Of a stretch of 64,000 nucleotides of DNA, positions 40,978 to 49,430 are shown in pieces. The stretch is from Myxococcales bacterium (GTDB taxonomy: Bacteria > Myxococcota_A > Polyangia > Palsa-1104 > JAEUJZ01), in NCBI GenBank assembly GCA_016794505.1, contig JAEUJZ010000184.1:26819-90818 (forward strand), given 5' to 3'. The translations under genes and the position numbers were made by a program. The notes beneath the pieces were generated by a model. It ran no database searches and had not been told where the DNA came from. It saw nothing but the letters and a program-made list of their open reading frames with translations. The stretch's first letter is position 1. Each line of letters opens with the position of its first letter.

Positions 40978-42210
40978 TTATAGCCCGCGCTGTGCGGTGG
41001 CGCGGGCGACGCGGTCGATGGCGACGACAAAGGCAGCGGTGCGCAGATCGATGTGGTGCTTGGCCGCGGTCTGGTTCAGGTGGCGGAAGGCGTTGCGCAT
41101 GACGCGCTCTAGCTCGACGCGAACCTTGTTTTCGTCCCACGCGAACTGCTGCAGGTTCTGTACCCACTCGAAGTAGCTGACGGTGACGCCCCCGGCGTTG
41201 GCGAAGATGTCGGGCAGGACGGTGATGCTGCGGTGGCGCAAGATCTCATCGGCCTCGGGCGTCGTCGGGCCGTTGGCGCCCTCGGCGATGATGCGGCACT
41301 GCAGCTTGTCGGCGTTGTCCTTGGTGATGACGCCGCCGAGCGCGGCCGGGATCAGCACGTCGCAGGGCTTGAGCAAGATCTCGCTGTTCTGGATCTGCGG
41401 CGCTCCGGTCCAGCCGGCGAGCACGCGCTTTTCTTTGACGTGAGCAAGAGCGCTTGGGATGTCGAGGCCCGAGGTGTCGTAGAACGACGCGGTGTGATCG
41501 CCGATGCCGATGACGCGCCCACCGCGCTCGTGCAGGATGCGCGCGGTGTGACTGCCGACGTTGCCAAACCCCTGCACCACATAGGTCGCATCCGAGAGCT
41601 GCTGCGCCTGCGTGCGCAGAAGCTCTTCGAGTGCGATCACGACGCCGCGTCCGGTGGCCTCATCGCGCCCCACCGAGCCAAAGAGATCGACGGGCTTGCC
41701 CGTGACGACGCCCGGATGAAAGCCATGGAACTTCGAGTATTCGTCCATGATCCAGGCCATGACCTGGGCGTTGGTGTTGACGTCAGGGGCGGGAATATCG
41801 ACGGAATCGCCGATCAGATCGTGGATGCCGGCAACGAACTTGCGCGTCAGGCGCTCTAGCTCGAAGACCGAGAGCTGCGATGGATCGACGCTGATGCCGC
41901 CTTTGGCGCCGCCGAACGGGATGCCGACGACCGCCGTCTTCCAGGTCATCAGCGACGCGAGGGCTCGCACTTCGTCGATGTCGACATCGGGGTGATAGCG
42001 CAGCCCGCCCTTGAACGGCCCGCGCGAGTTGTCGTGCTGCACGCGATAGCCGGTGAACGTGCGAATGCTGCCGTTGTCCATGCGGATCGTGCATTCCACC
42101 CGCAGCTCGCGATACGGAGTCACAAGCTGTTCCACCACCTCGCGCGACAGGTTCAGCACCGCCGCCGCGCGCTCAAAGTATCGGTTCACATCAGCAAACG
42201 CATTCGACAT
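40978..42210 (-). CDS. gdhA: Glutamate dehydrogenase (Glu/Leu/Phe/Val family)
   Basis: A 410-residue NAD(P)-dependent amino acid dehydrogenase that interconverts glutamate and 2-oxoglutarate plus ammonia. The substrate region reads PFKGGLRYHP, the catalytic Lys is in PFGGAKGGI, and the Rossmann motif is VVQGFGNVGSHTA. Length and the K-G-G-L-R pattern fit the NAD-type bacterial enzyme rather than leucine dehydrogenase (about 365). The call between glutamate and another amino acid is by similarity. It stands alone, divergent from a membrane-protein gene. Confidence 0.92.
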   Translation of the reverse strand: MSNAFADVNRYFERAAAVLNLSREVVEQLVTPYRELRVECTIRMDNGSIRTFTGYRVQHDNSRGPFKGGLRYHPDVDIDEVRALASLMTWKTAVVGIPFGGAKGGISVDPSQLSVFELERLTRKFVAGIHDLIGDSVDIPAPDVNTNAQVMAWIMDEYSKFHGFHPGVVTGKPVDLFGSVGRDEATGRGVVIALEELLRTQAQQLSDATYVVQGFGNVGSHTARILHERGGRVIGIGDHTASFYDTSGLDIPSALAHVKEKRVLAGWTGAPQIQNSEILLKPCDVLIPAALGGVITKDNADKLQCRIIAEGANGPTTPEADEILRHRSITVLPDIFANAGGVTVSYFEWVQNLQQFAWDENKVRVELERVMRNAFRHLNQTAAKHHIDLRTAAFVVAIDRVARATAQRGL

Positions 42211-42267
42211 ATAGTCCTCCGTGCCCCGCGCAGAGTCTGCGCAACTTAGGACGATAGTTTACTCGCT

Positions 42268-43767
42268 TTGCCCGCCTCTCAGGGACGAGACAAGCAGTGG
42301 CAGGTTGAGGCCGCTCAGCGAAAACAAAGGCAAGACGATCCGGTGTCTTTCGTCGCACAGAATCCCCCACATGCACCTTCTCGCGCCGTGCCGTCTGGTC
42401 CGCGGCGGCAAAGGCCATGGCTGCTAGGCCTGATCATCGGATATGCCCTTTTCTATACGGCGCTGAGCTGGCTGCGCTATGCCACGTTTCATGCGCAGAT
42501 CGACTTCAGCTACTACCTGCGCTTGGTCTGGGGTGTGGCACATGGTGCCTTCGATCTGCCCTTGGTTCAGGCCAAGCATGTGTTGGGTCTGCACGCCGAG
42601 CCCATCCTGCTGCCGTTCGCGCTGCTCGCGCGGCTGGGGCTGCCGCTGCCTGCGCTGTTGTTGTCGGGTCAAGCGATCGCCGTCGCGCTGCTGGCTTGGC
42701 CCGCGTATCGCCTGGGTCGACGTCACCTGGGGCCGGCGCTATCGCGGCACGGCGGAGCCGAGGCCGGTGGGCTGATTGCCGCGCTGCTCTCCCTTTTGTA
42801 TCCGACGGTAACAGTGGCCACGCTGCACGATGTTCACCCCGTGACGATGGCCTTGGCGCCGCTGCTGGCTGTGGTCGATGCGCTCGACGATCGGGCGCTG
42901 CGGCGAGCGCTTGGGCTGGGGCTGCTGGCGCTTTCCTGCCGTGAAGACATCGCGCTGCAGCTTGCGTGTCTGTTCGTCGCCTGGGCGCTGCTTCCGACGA
43001 GGAAGAGCGGCTTTCCTCCTCTGGCGCGCGGGATCTTGCTGGCGGTGTCTGCAGCGCTCGTCGCGTACTGTTTCGCGTATCTTCTGTGGCTGCAGCCGGC
43101 ATACGTGCCCAAGCAGGGCTCGTATCAACTGCACTTCGAGCGCATCGCTCAGGCGCTGGGGACGCCCATCGCATCCAGTCGCGATCTTGTGCTTGCGGCT
43201 CTGCGTCATCCGGTCCGCGTGCTGCTGTTCTTTGCCGATCGCGAGCGGCTGATGTATCCGCTCTTGTTGCTCTGGCCCGTCGCTGGGCTGGCGCTGCTGG
43301 CGCCGCTTTCGCTGGCGGGTGCGCTGCCGATCGTCGCCCTCAACTTTCTGTCCGGTTTTCCCAATGTGCTGCGCTTGGAATCGCACTACACGACGGCGAT
43401 CGTGCCCTTTGTGCTGGCGGCCGCGATCCTTGGATGCGCGCGACTGCTCGGCTGGCTTTCGCCTTCCTTGCGACCATCGCTCGCGGTGCCGCTGGTGGTG
43501 GCGAGCTTGCTTGCTGCGTCGCTGAGTGCCCACATTTGGCACGGCGGTTCGCCGCTTGCGCTGCGCGGTACACGCTTTCGCTGGTCGCTGTTTCGTGACG
43601 GAGACAACGCCGCGCTGCTGCGGGCTCAGATCGCCGCCGTGCCTGCGCGGGCCAGTGTCGCCGCTCGGCCTGGCCCGTTGGCCCACGTGGCCCAACGCCC
43701 CCGCGCCATGAGCCCGCCTGAATACGACGACGGGCAGCCAGTCGATGTCGTGATATTGGGAGAATAG
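42268..43767 (+). CDS. DUF2079 polytopic membrane protein
   Basis: A 499-residue protein with about 10 hydrophobic helices after a polar N-terminus. The early motif YATFHAQIDFSYYLRLVWGVAHG, then LHAEPILLPFA and ATLHDVHPVT, match DUF2079, a group with GT-C glycosyltransferase-like topology. Its substrate is unknown. The open frame begins at TTG 42268; GTG 42343 is an alternative and would give a shorter leader. The C-terminal 40 residues are soluble. Confidence 0.82.
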   Translation: MPASQGRDKQWQVEAAQRKQRQDDPVSFVAQNPPHAPSRAVPSGPRRQRPWLLGLIIGYALFYTALSWLRYATFHAQIDFSYYLRLVWGVAHGAFDLPLVQAKHVLGLHAEPILLPFALLARLGLPLPALLLSGQAIAVALLAWPAYRLGRRHLGPALSRHGGAEAGGLIAALLSLLYPTVTVATLHDVHPVTMALAPLLAVVDALDDRALRRALGLGLLALSCREDIALQLACLFVAWALLPTRKSGFPPLARGILLAVSAALVAYCFAYLLWLQPAYVPKQGSYQLHFERIAQALGTPIASSRDLVLAALRHPVRVLLFFADRERLMYPLLLLWPVAGLALLAPLSLAGALPIVALNFLSGFPNVLRLESHYTTAIVPFVLAAAILGCARLLGWLSPSLRPSLAVPLVVASLLAASLSAHIWHGGSPLALRGTRFRWSLFRDGDNAALLRAQIAAVPARASVAARPGPLAHVAQRPRAMSPPEYDDGQPVDVVILGE

Positions 43768-43842
43768 ACCCGCGTTTCACCCTATTTTCCGACGGGAACG
43801 AGGGTTTGACTTTGCCTGCTGACTCCGCCAACATGAGGACCG

Positions 43843-45360
43843 ATGCCTCATTTTCCGTACCGAGCTGGGAACTATGTCCTCTTTGCTGAGCTGGGGACTG
43901 GCACTCTCGGAACCACGTTTATCGGACGCGAGGCAGCACAGGCCAAAGGCAACTTCAAGCCGCTGGCGGTGCGCATCTTGGACGCCAACCTGTCACAGCG
44001 TCCTGACGTGGTGCGTATCTTTTTGGACGATCAGCGGGCGGCGGCACTGCTGCAGCACCCGCGCATTGCCGGCGTCCATGAAGTAGGCGCGCTGTCCGAC
44101 GGCAGTTACTTCGTCGCTAGCGAGTACGTGCATGGCATTGCCCTGCGCGAAGTGATGCGCAATCCGCAGATCCAGCTCACGCAAGGGCAGGCCGCGCAGA
44201 TCGCCATGCAAATGTGCGATGCGCTGCACTACGCGCACGAGCGCGTGGACTTGAGCGGCAAGTCGCTTGAGATCGTGCATGGTCAGATCTCGTGTGACTC
44301 GGTGCTGGTGGGCTTTGACGGCAACATCAAGATCATCGAGTTTGGCTGCCTGCGAACGCGCAATGCCAGCGTCGCCAATGTCTCGGTGCCAGCCCGGCTG
44401 CAGCGACGCACGGTGTACATGGCTCCCGAGCTGCGAGCGCAGCTGCAGAGCCAGTCGCAGCCGACCTTGGATCGTCGCGCCGATGTCTTCAGCGTGGGCG
44501 TGCTTTTGTGGGAGATGCTGACTGGCGAGACCCTTGCGCTCGACGAGAATGACGAGCCGCCACCGCCGCCTTCGAGCAAGCGAGAAGTTCCGCCGGAGCT
44601 GGACGCCATCGTGCAGAAGGCGCTTTCCAAGAACAAAGACGATCGCTTTCCGACAGCATTGGCGCTGCGGTTGGCGTTGTCGCAGCTTTCCTCAAAGCTG
44701 TTCGGCGAGGCCTCGGTAACGACGATCATGGCGCGCAACATGACCATCGGCTTTCGTCAGCGCATGGTCGCGTTCCAAGAACAGGTCGATGTCTGGAAGA
44801 AGTTCGAGACCGATACGCTGCCCGTGGAATCCACGCCAGCCCCGGTGGTTGCGCCCGTCTGGAAATCGAGCGGTGGCCCAGCTGGCACAGGATCTGCGTT
44901 TCAAAGTCAGCGCATCGGCGTCGGCCCTGGGGGCAGTCAGCGGCTTAACGTCGGCTCGGTCAAGATGCAGGTTGGCACGACGAGCAGCGTCCACGACACC
45001 GGGAACCGACGCAGCGAGACGGATGCAGAGGTCCCGATCTGGAAGAAGCCGCTGTTTGTCGCGCTGCTCGGCGTTGGTGTCTTGACCGTCATCGTCGCGC
45101 TGGTGCTGGTGCTGATGCGTGGCAACGGCTCACCTTGGGCCATCTACGTCGACTCACAGCCGCGCGGCGCCGAGATCAAGATCGACGGCAAAGTGGTCGG
45201 CAACACGCCCAAGCGCATCGCCAACTCGACCCCGCCCGCCTCGCAGCGCGTCGAGATCTCAAAGCGGGGCTTCCGCAGCGAAGTGCGCGATGTCTTGCCG
45301 CAGTCCGGCGAGACCGTACACATCGAAGTCGAGCTGAAGCCCGACGAGAACCAGCCTTAG
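43843..45360 (+). CDS. Ser/Thr pseudokinase with membrane span and PEGA domain
   Basis: A 505-residue protein with a Hanks kinase fold (about 10-285) in which the catalytic residues are replaced. The ATP-site Lys is Arg44 (AVRIL), the catalytic Asp of HRD is Gln148 (HGQ), the following Asn is Ser153, and DFG is EFG (Glu166). The glycine loop and MAPEL are kept, so the fold is likely intact but catalysis should be lost. One membrane helix (about 405-430) leads to an outer PEGA domain (about 435-500, DSQPRGAEIKIDGKVVGNTP). It may be a scaffold or regulator for an active kinase. It stands alone. Confidence 0.9.
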   Translation: MPHFPYRAGNYVLFAELGTGTLGTTFIGREAAQAKGNFKPLAVRILDANLSQRPDVVRIFLDDQRAAALLQHPRIAGVHEVGALSDGSYFVASEYVHGIALREVMRNPQIQLTQGQAAQIAMQMCDALHYAHERVDLSGKSLEIVHGQISCDSVLVGFDGNIKIIEFGCLRTRNASVANVSVPARLQRRTVYMAPELRAQLQSQSQPTLDRRADVFSVGVLLWEMLTGETLALDENDEPPPPPSSKREVPPELDAIVQKALSKNKDDRFPTALALRLALSQLSSKLFGEASVTTIMARNMTIGFRQRMVAFQEQVDVWKKFETDTLPVESTPAPVVAPVWKSSGGPAGTGSAFQSQRIGVGPGGSQRLNVGSVKMQVGTTSSVHDTGNRRSETDAEVPIWKKPLFVALLGVGVLTVIVALVLVLMRGNGSPWAIYVDSQPRGAEIKIDGKVVGNTPKRIANSTPPASQRVEISKRGFRSEVRDVLPQSGETVHIEVELKPDENQP

Positions 45361-45398
45361 TTGCGCAGGCCGCGCTGTCATCGGTTGAGCATGTCGTA

Positions 45399-46226
45399 TT
45401 ACGGCAGCGGCAGGATCTGACGCAGGCGGGTGAAGACCTCGGGGCGATGCCGCCACTGCCGCGGGTATCCCAGCGAGACCTCGAAAAAGCGGACATCGTC
45501 GAGGACTCGCTGCTTGGGAATGTGCAAGTGGCCATAGATCACGGCGGCCGCACGGAAGCGTCGGTGCCAGTCTTGCGTGCGACGTGTGCCACACCAGATT
45601 GTAAAGCGCGGAATCAAGGGCAGCACCGCGTGTTCTTGCACCAGCGGGAAGTGATTGATCAGGACCGTCGGCAGATCGTGCTGGGCAAGAGCGCTGCGCA
45701 AGCGGATCGCAGTGGCTTCGCAGCGCGCTTGGCACCACGCTTGTCGCGATGGATACGGATCGGGGTGCAGCATGAATTCGTCGGCGCAGTACAGACCTTC
45801 TTCATAGGCCCAGTCGAGTGCTGCTTCGACGTTCATACCGTCGGGCGCAAACGAGTAATCGTACAGCAGAAACAGCGGCGCGATCAGAAAGCGGGCCTGT
45901 CCACTGTCCCAGATCGCATAGGGATCTTCAGGCGTCAGTACGCCGCGAGCGCGACAGACCTCGACCATGCGCAGGTACTTGGCCTCGCCGCGCAGCGGGC
46001 TGTCTTTGGGATACGTCCACAGCTCGTGATTTCCCGGCACCCAGATCAGCTGGGCAAAGCGCGGTGCCAGTGTATCGAGCACAAACGCGAGCTCTTCCTC
46101 GGTCTCACCGAGGTCGCCAACCAACGCCAGCCAGTCGCCGGGATGGGCGGGAAGCTGCTCAATCACGCGGCGGTTGTCGGCGTGTCCGGCGTGCAGATCA
46201 CTCATCGCCCACAGCTTGCTAGACAT
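45399..46226 (-). CDS. Calcineurin-like metallophosphoesterase
   Basis: A 275-residue soluble phosphoesterase with all metal motifs: MSDLHAGH (DxH), VGDLGET (GD), VPGNHELW (GNHE), a later His (LINHFP) and YGHLHIP (GHxH). The substrate is unknown. The start at ATG 46226 overlaps the end of the phosphopantetheinyl transferase gene by 8 bases, so the two are translationally linked. The longer upstream frame is the shadow of that gene. Confidence 0.92.
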   Translation of the reverse strand: MSSKLWAMSDLHAGHADNRRVIEQLPAHPGDWLALVGDLGETEEELAFVLDTLAPRFAQLIWVPGNHELWTYPKDSPLRGEAKYLRMVEVCRARGVLTPEDPYAIWDSGQARFLIAPLFLLYDYSFAPDGMNVEAALDWAYEEGLYCADEFMLHPDPYPSRQAWCQARCEATAIRLRSALAQHDLPTVLINHFPLVQEHAVLPLIPRFTIWCGTRRTQDWHRRFRAAAVIYGHLHIPKQRVLDDVRFFEVSLGYPRQWRHRPEVFTRLRQILPLP

Positions 46227-47124
46227 CGTGATGGGGCTCCGTGGGGGCGGCTGGGGACTGGGCTGCGGACGCCGGGCCAAAGGGAGCGCGGCCGTGCAGC
46301 GGAACCACGTGCGTCGCACGCAACGACAGCCGAGCGCCTGCCGTAGCGACGCCGACGGCAACGAAGTGGCGCGGCCCCGCCCAAAGAAGAGCGAAGCGCC
46401 ACGCTGTCGCGTCGTCCTGCATGCGTGGATCAAAGGCGATGCCGATGTCGCTGCGGCCATCGAGCAGGAACGAAAACTGATCGAGCGGTAGCGCCAGCCC
46501 CAGGCCGCGCGCTTTGATGTAGCTTTCTTTCAGCGTCCAGTACGCAAAGAAGCGCTCGCTATGTCGCGATGGTGGCAACGCGCGCAGCGCCTGCACTTCC
46601 AAGGGCGAAAAGTAGTGATCGGCAATGCTGACCGTCTCGGTCTTGCGCCCGATGTCTTCGGTGTCGCAGCCCACAAGCGGGTATTGCGTACTGACGGCGC
46701 AGACGATCAAGCCGCGCGTGTTCGACAAGTTGAAGTAGAGCGGCACAGGCGAAGCCGGCGCGACGATGTATGGCTTGCCGCGTTCCAAGGTCGCAAAGCG
46801 CCACGCGGTCGGCGCGACCTCGACATACTGCGAAAGCACGGTACGCACCAGCGCGCGGGTCGCAAGGAACTGCAGCCGATCCTTGGCGAACAGGAAGCGG
46901 TCGTGGCGAGCGCGCTCGTCGGGCAGCATGAGCATTAAGTAGGCATCGCGCAGCGGATGCGCCTGCTCAAGGTCTCCACACAGCGCCGAGCCCAGCGCCG
47001 CTTCGTAGTCGAAGTACCACAGGTCGACGCCACCACTTCGCGATAGATCCGTGAGTCGATCCGTGGCCGATGAGGTGGCGATGTCCGGCAACGCGGCGAT
47101 GTCCGCGAGGGCTGCGTAGTCCAT
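46219..47124 (-). CDS. Sfp-type 4'-phosphopantetheinyl transferase
   Basis: A 301-residue enzyme that moves the phosphopantetheine arm of CoA to a Ser of a carrier protein. Motifs: FNLSNTRGL, VGCDTEDIGR (metal-binding Asp/Glu) and FFAYWTLKESYIKARG. Its size is that of broad-range Sfp enzymes, used for polyketide or peptide synthases, rather than AcpS. No synthase gene is in the window. The ATG at 47124 is preferred; 47184 would overlap the divergent operon. The C-terminal 40 residues are Pro/Ala-rich. The divergent start of the ferritin-like operon lies 47 bases away. Confidence 0.93.
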   Translation of the reverse strand: MDYAALADIAALPDIATSSATDRLTDLSRSGGVDLWYFDYEAALGSALCGDLEQAHPLRDAYLMLMLPDERARHDRFLFAKDRLQFLATRALVRTVLSQYVEVAPTAWRFATLERGKPYIVAPASPVPLYFNLSNTRGLIVCAVSTQYPLVGCDTEDIGRKTETVSIADHYFSPLEVQALRALPPSRHSERFFAYWTLKESYIKARGLGLALPLDQFSFLLDGRSDIGIAFDPRMQDDATAWRFALLWAGPRHFVAVGVATAGARLSLRATHVVPLHGRAPFGPASAAQSPAAPTEPHHDV

Positions 47125-47171
47125 GGTTCGTCGCAGTATAATCCGATGGCCTAGCTCTGGAGACGGCCGCC

Positions 47172-47960
47172 ATGTCGAGCGCATCCCGCAGCCGCGCGGT
47201 CCCGCCTACGTGCGGGACACAGCCCTTGGTGCGCCAGTCAACCTGGAGCCTGGATGCGCTGCGCGCGAGCGAGGAGCAACCGCCTGGGCCGCGTGCGCTC
47301 AGCGCGGCGCTGCGGGCGGCACTGCATGACTCGCTGTGGCACAGCTTGAGCAGCGAGTACGACGCGCGTCACCTGTCGGCCTTCTTGCGCGACTCGGGGC
47401 TTGCGCTCAGCGCGGCGTTCTGGGCCATGGAGCGCGCCTGGGCTCTCGATGAAAACAAGCACTATTGCGCGCTGCGCTGGCTGTACAGCCGCGTGTATGG
47501 CGTTTCAGAGTGCGATGTGGCGGCGCAGCTTGAGCAGCGGCAACCCGACTTCACTGCGCTGCGGCCGCTTCTTGCCGATGAGTTTTCGCTGTGTGTCGTC
47601 TTGGCCTTCGACGAGCTGGCCAGTGCTCGATCCTACGCACGCGATCGACGGCGCTTTCGCGGCTTTGGGCCGGCGGCCGTGCGGCTGTTTCAGTGCGCGG
47701 CGCGCGACGAGTTTCTGCACTGTCGCAATGCCCTCGATCTGGTGCGGACCTTTCACGCCGATCGCCGGCATGATGTGGCGTCTGTTTTGGCGGCCGTGAT
47801 CGCGCATGACGTGTCGCCGCAGTTTCGTTACGGTGCGACGTTCTTGTTGGATCAGATCATCGCCCCGCGAGAAAACGAGATCGACGAAGCCTGGCTGCGC
47901 GATTGTGCTAACAAAGTACAAATGTACTTAAATTTGAAAGACGGAGCATCGTGCTGCTAG
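47172..47960 (+). CDS. Ferritin-like (di-iron type) protein
   Basis: A 262-residue helical protein. Two ExxH pairs (Glu94-His97 in DENKH and Glu180-His183 in DEFLH) flank Glu residues near 137 and 148. This pattern matches carboxylate-bridged di-iron centres in the ferritin-like superfamily, such as AurF-type oxygenases or MiaE. The assignment is from motif spacing only. GGAGAC lies before the ATG. It is the first gene of a three-gene unit; the SET gene overlaps its end by 10 bases. The divergent phosphopantetheinyl transferase hints at a tailoring role. Confidence 0.68.
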   Translation: MSSASRSRAVPPTCGTQPLVRQSTWSLDALRASEEQPPGPRALSAALRAALHDSLWHSLSSEYDARHLSAFLRDSGLALSAAFWAMERAWALDENKHYCALRWLYSRVYGVSECDVAAQLEQRQPDFTALRPLLADEFSLCVVLAFDELASARSYARDRRRFRGFGPAAVRLFQCAARDEFLHCRNALDLVRTFHADRRHDVASVLAAVIAHDVSPQFRYGATFLLDQIIAPRENEIDEAWLRDCANKVQMYLNLKDGASCC

Positions 47961-48379
47961 TCAAAACATATATCGATAAAAGTCCAGTACACGGCCTGGG
48001 ATTATTTGCGGCAGAGCCGATTGCAAAAGGACAGGAAGTATCGCGCTTTGTACCCGGATATGACAGCATTTGCTTTCCTGAACAATACGCACAGCTACCA
48101 CCATTAGCGCAGAGATTTCTGCGCTGTTATGGCTTTCCGTTGGAGACCCTGGCCGGTCAGTTGGGGCGCCCCGTCGAGGATCTGCGCGGGGGCTGGGCGC
48201 TGGAAGTGGACAATATGCGCTTCTGCAATCACTCAGATACGCCAAACCTATCAACCGATGGCCCAGTCCGGGCACTTTGCGATATTCAGCCAGGTGATGA
48301 AATGTTTCAATGTTATTTTGAATGCAATCCGCAGTATGATTTTTTAGATCCGGTAAGCCAGGAAAAGACCAGAAAATAG
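47951..48379 (+). CDS. Small SET-domain protein (putative protein lysine methyltransferase)
   Basis: A 142-residue protein that is almost only a SET domain. It opens with HGLGLFAAEPIAKGQEV, contains DNMRFCNHSDTPNL (the NHS.PN motif that binds SAM), and closes with the DIQPGDEMFQCY strand. SET enzymes methylate lysines using SAM. The start is GTG 47951 inside the end of the ferritin-like gene, implying translational coupling. The gene is AT-richer than its neighbours, a possible sign of transfer. The target is unknown. The lack of pre-SET and post-SET domains is usual for bacterial copies. Confidence 0.85.
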   Translation: MLLVKTYIDKSPVHGLGLFAAEPIAKGQEVSRFVPGYDSICFPEQYAQLPPLAQRFLRCYGFPLETLAGQLGRPVEDLRGGWALEVDNMRFCNHSDTPNLSTDGPVRALCDIQPGDEMFQCYFECNPQYDFLDPVSQEKTRK

Positions 48380-48387
48380 AGAGAAAA

Positions 48388-49347
48388 ATGGGAGAAAAGG
48401 CGGAGCGGCGAGTTGCATGTATACGCGCACAAGAACACGCGGCAGCGGTGCCAGAAGCGACGGCGCGAGACTCGCTGAGCTATGAAGTGTGGGGCGGCGA
48501 TCTGTCGCGTGAGCAGTTCCTTTCGCGCGAAGCCATGCTGTGGCGGCATCCGTTTAGCCAGCGTGGGATGCGCGTGTGGCTGCTGCGCGCTGGGGACGAG
48601 GTGCTGGCTGGCTGCGAGAGCTTTGTCGTCCCCTGCACGAGCCGAGGCGTGCGCGGCCTGGCGCACGGCATCGCCAGCGTCTTCGTTGAGGAACGCCTGC
48701 GCGGTCGCGGCCATGCCAGCGAGCTTGTGCGCGGAGTGAATGCGCAGCTTGCCGACGAGGGCGCACTGTGTACGTACCTGATGTCCGAAGTGGCGCCGAC
48801 GATCTATGCCCGCCTGGGGTTCGTCGCGCGGCCGGTGCGGGTGCGGCGACTGGCTGCGCTGCAGGCACCGATTGCTTCCACCGTGGACTGGATCGCGGTC
48901 ACGCAGCTTGACGACGCGCTATTGCCTGCGCTGGGCGACGCGCTGTCGCTGCAGATCGATCGCGACTTCGTATCGTGGCACATTGCACGCGGCTGGTTTC
49001 ACGCCGATGTCTGTGGTCGACCGCGGCAAACGATCTTGGGGCCACGCGTCGGAAACACTTGGACGATCTGCGCCGATGAGCCGAGCGAGAGCCTGCTGCG
49101 TGTGCTGGCGCTGCGCTGCGATGGCGACCCGCAGGCGCTGGCGCAGGTGCTGTCTGCGACATGCCAGTTGGCCGCGCAGCAGGGGCTTTCCAGCGTCGAG
49201 ATCTGGGAAAATGAGCAGAACCGGGCACTGCCGTTTGCGGCGGATCTGCGCGCCGAAGATCTGGCAGCGATCCCGATGCTCTGTCCGCTGCAGCCGGGCA
49301 TCGATGCGCGGGACTGGCAGAGCTGCGAGCGTGGTCACTGGCTGTGA
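48388..49347 (+). CDS. GNAT-family N-acetyltransferase
   Basis: A 319-residue acetyl-CoA-dependent acetyltransferase. The acetyl-CoA site reads VFVEERLRGRGHASELVRG (about 98-116). The next strand and YARLGFVAR fit motif B. A second domain of about 150 residues follows with a short ENEQNRALPF match to GNAT-like folds, so it may be a tandem or degenerate GNAT pair. It follows the SET gene by 8 bases. The acceptor is unknown. Confidence 0.85.
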   Translation: MGEKAERRVACIRAQEHAAAVPEATARDSLSYEVWGGDLSREQFLSREAMLWRHPFSQRGMRVWLLRAGDEVLAGCESFVVPCTSRGVRGLAHGIASVFVEERLRGRGHASELVRGVNAQLADEGALCTYLMSEVAPTIYARLGFVARPVRVRRLAALQAPIASTVDWIAVTQLDDALLPALGDALSLQIDRDFVSWHIARGWFHADVCGRPRQTILGPRVGNTWTICADEPSESLLRVLALRCDGDPQALAQVLSATCQLAAQQGLSSVEIWENEQNRALPFAADLRAEDLAAIPMLCPLQPGIDARDWQSCERGHWL

Positions 49348-49430
49348 CGATCAGTCGGGCGTTTTTTTCGCCCGTGGATCGAAGTGCAGCGCGTCATGCA
49401 GCGCGTCGTGCCGTGCTGCAACGCGTGCGG

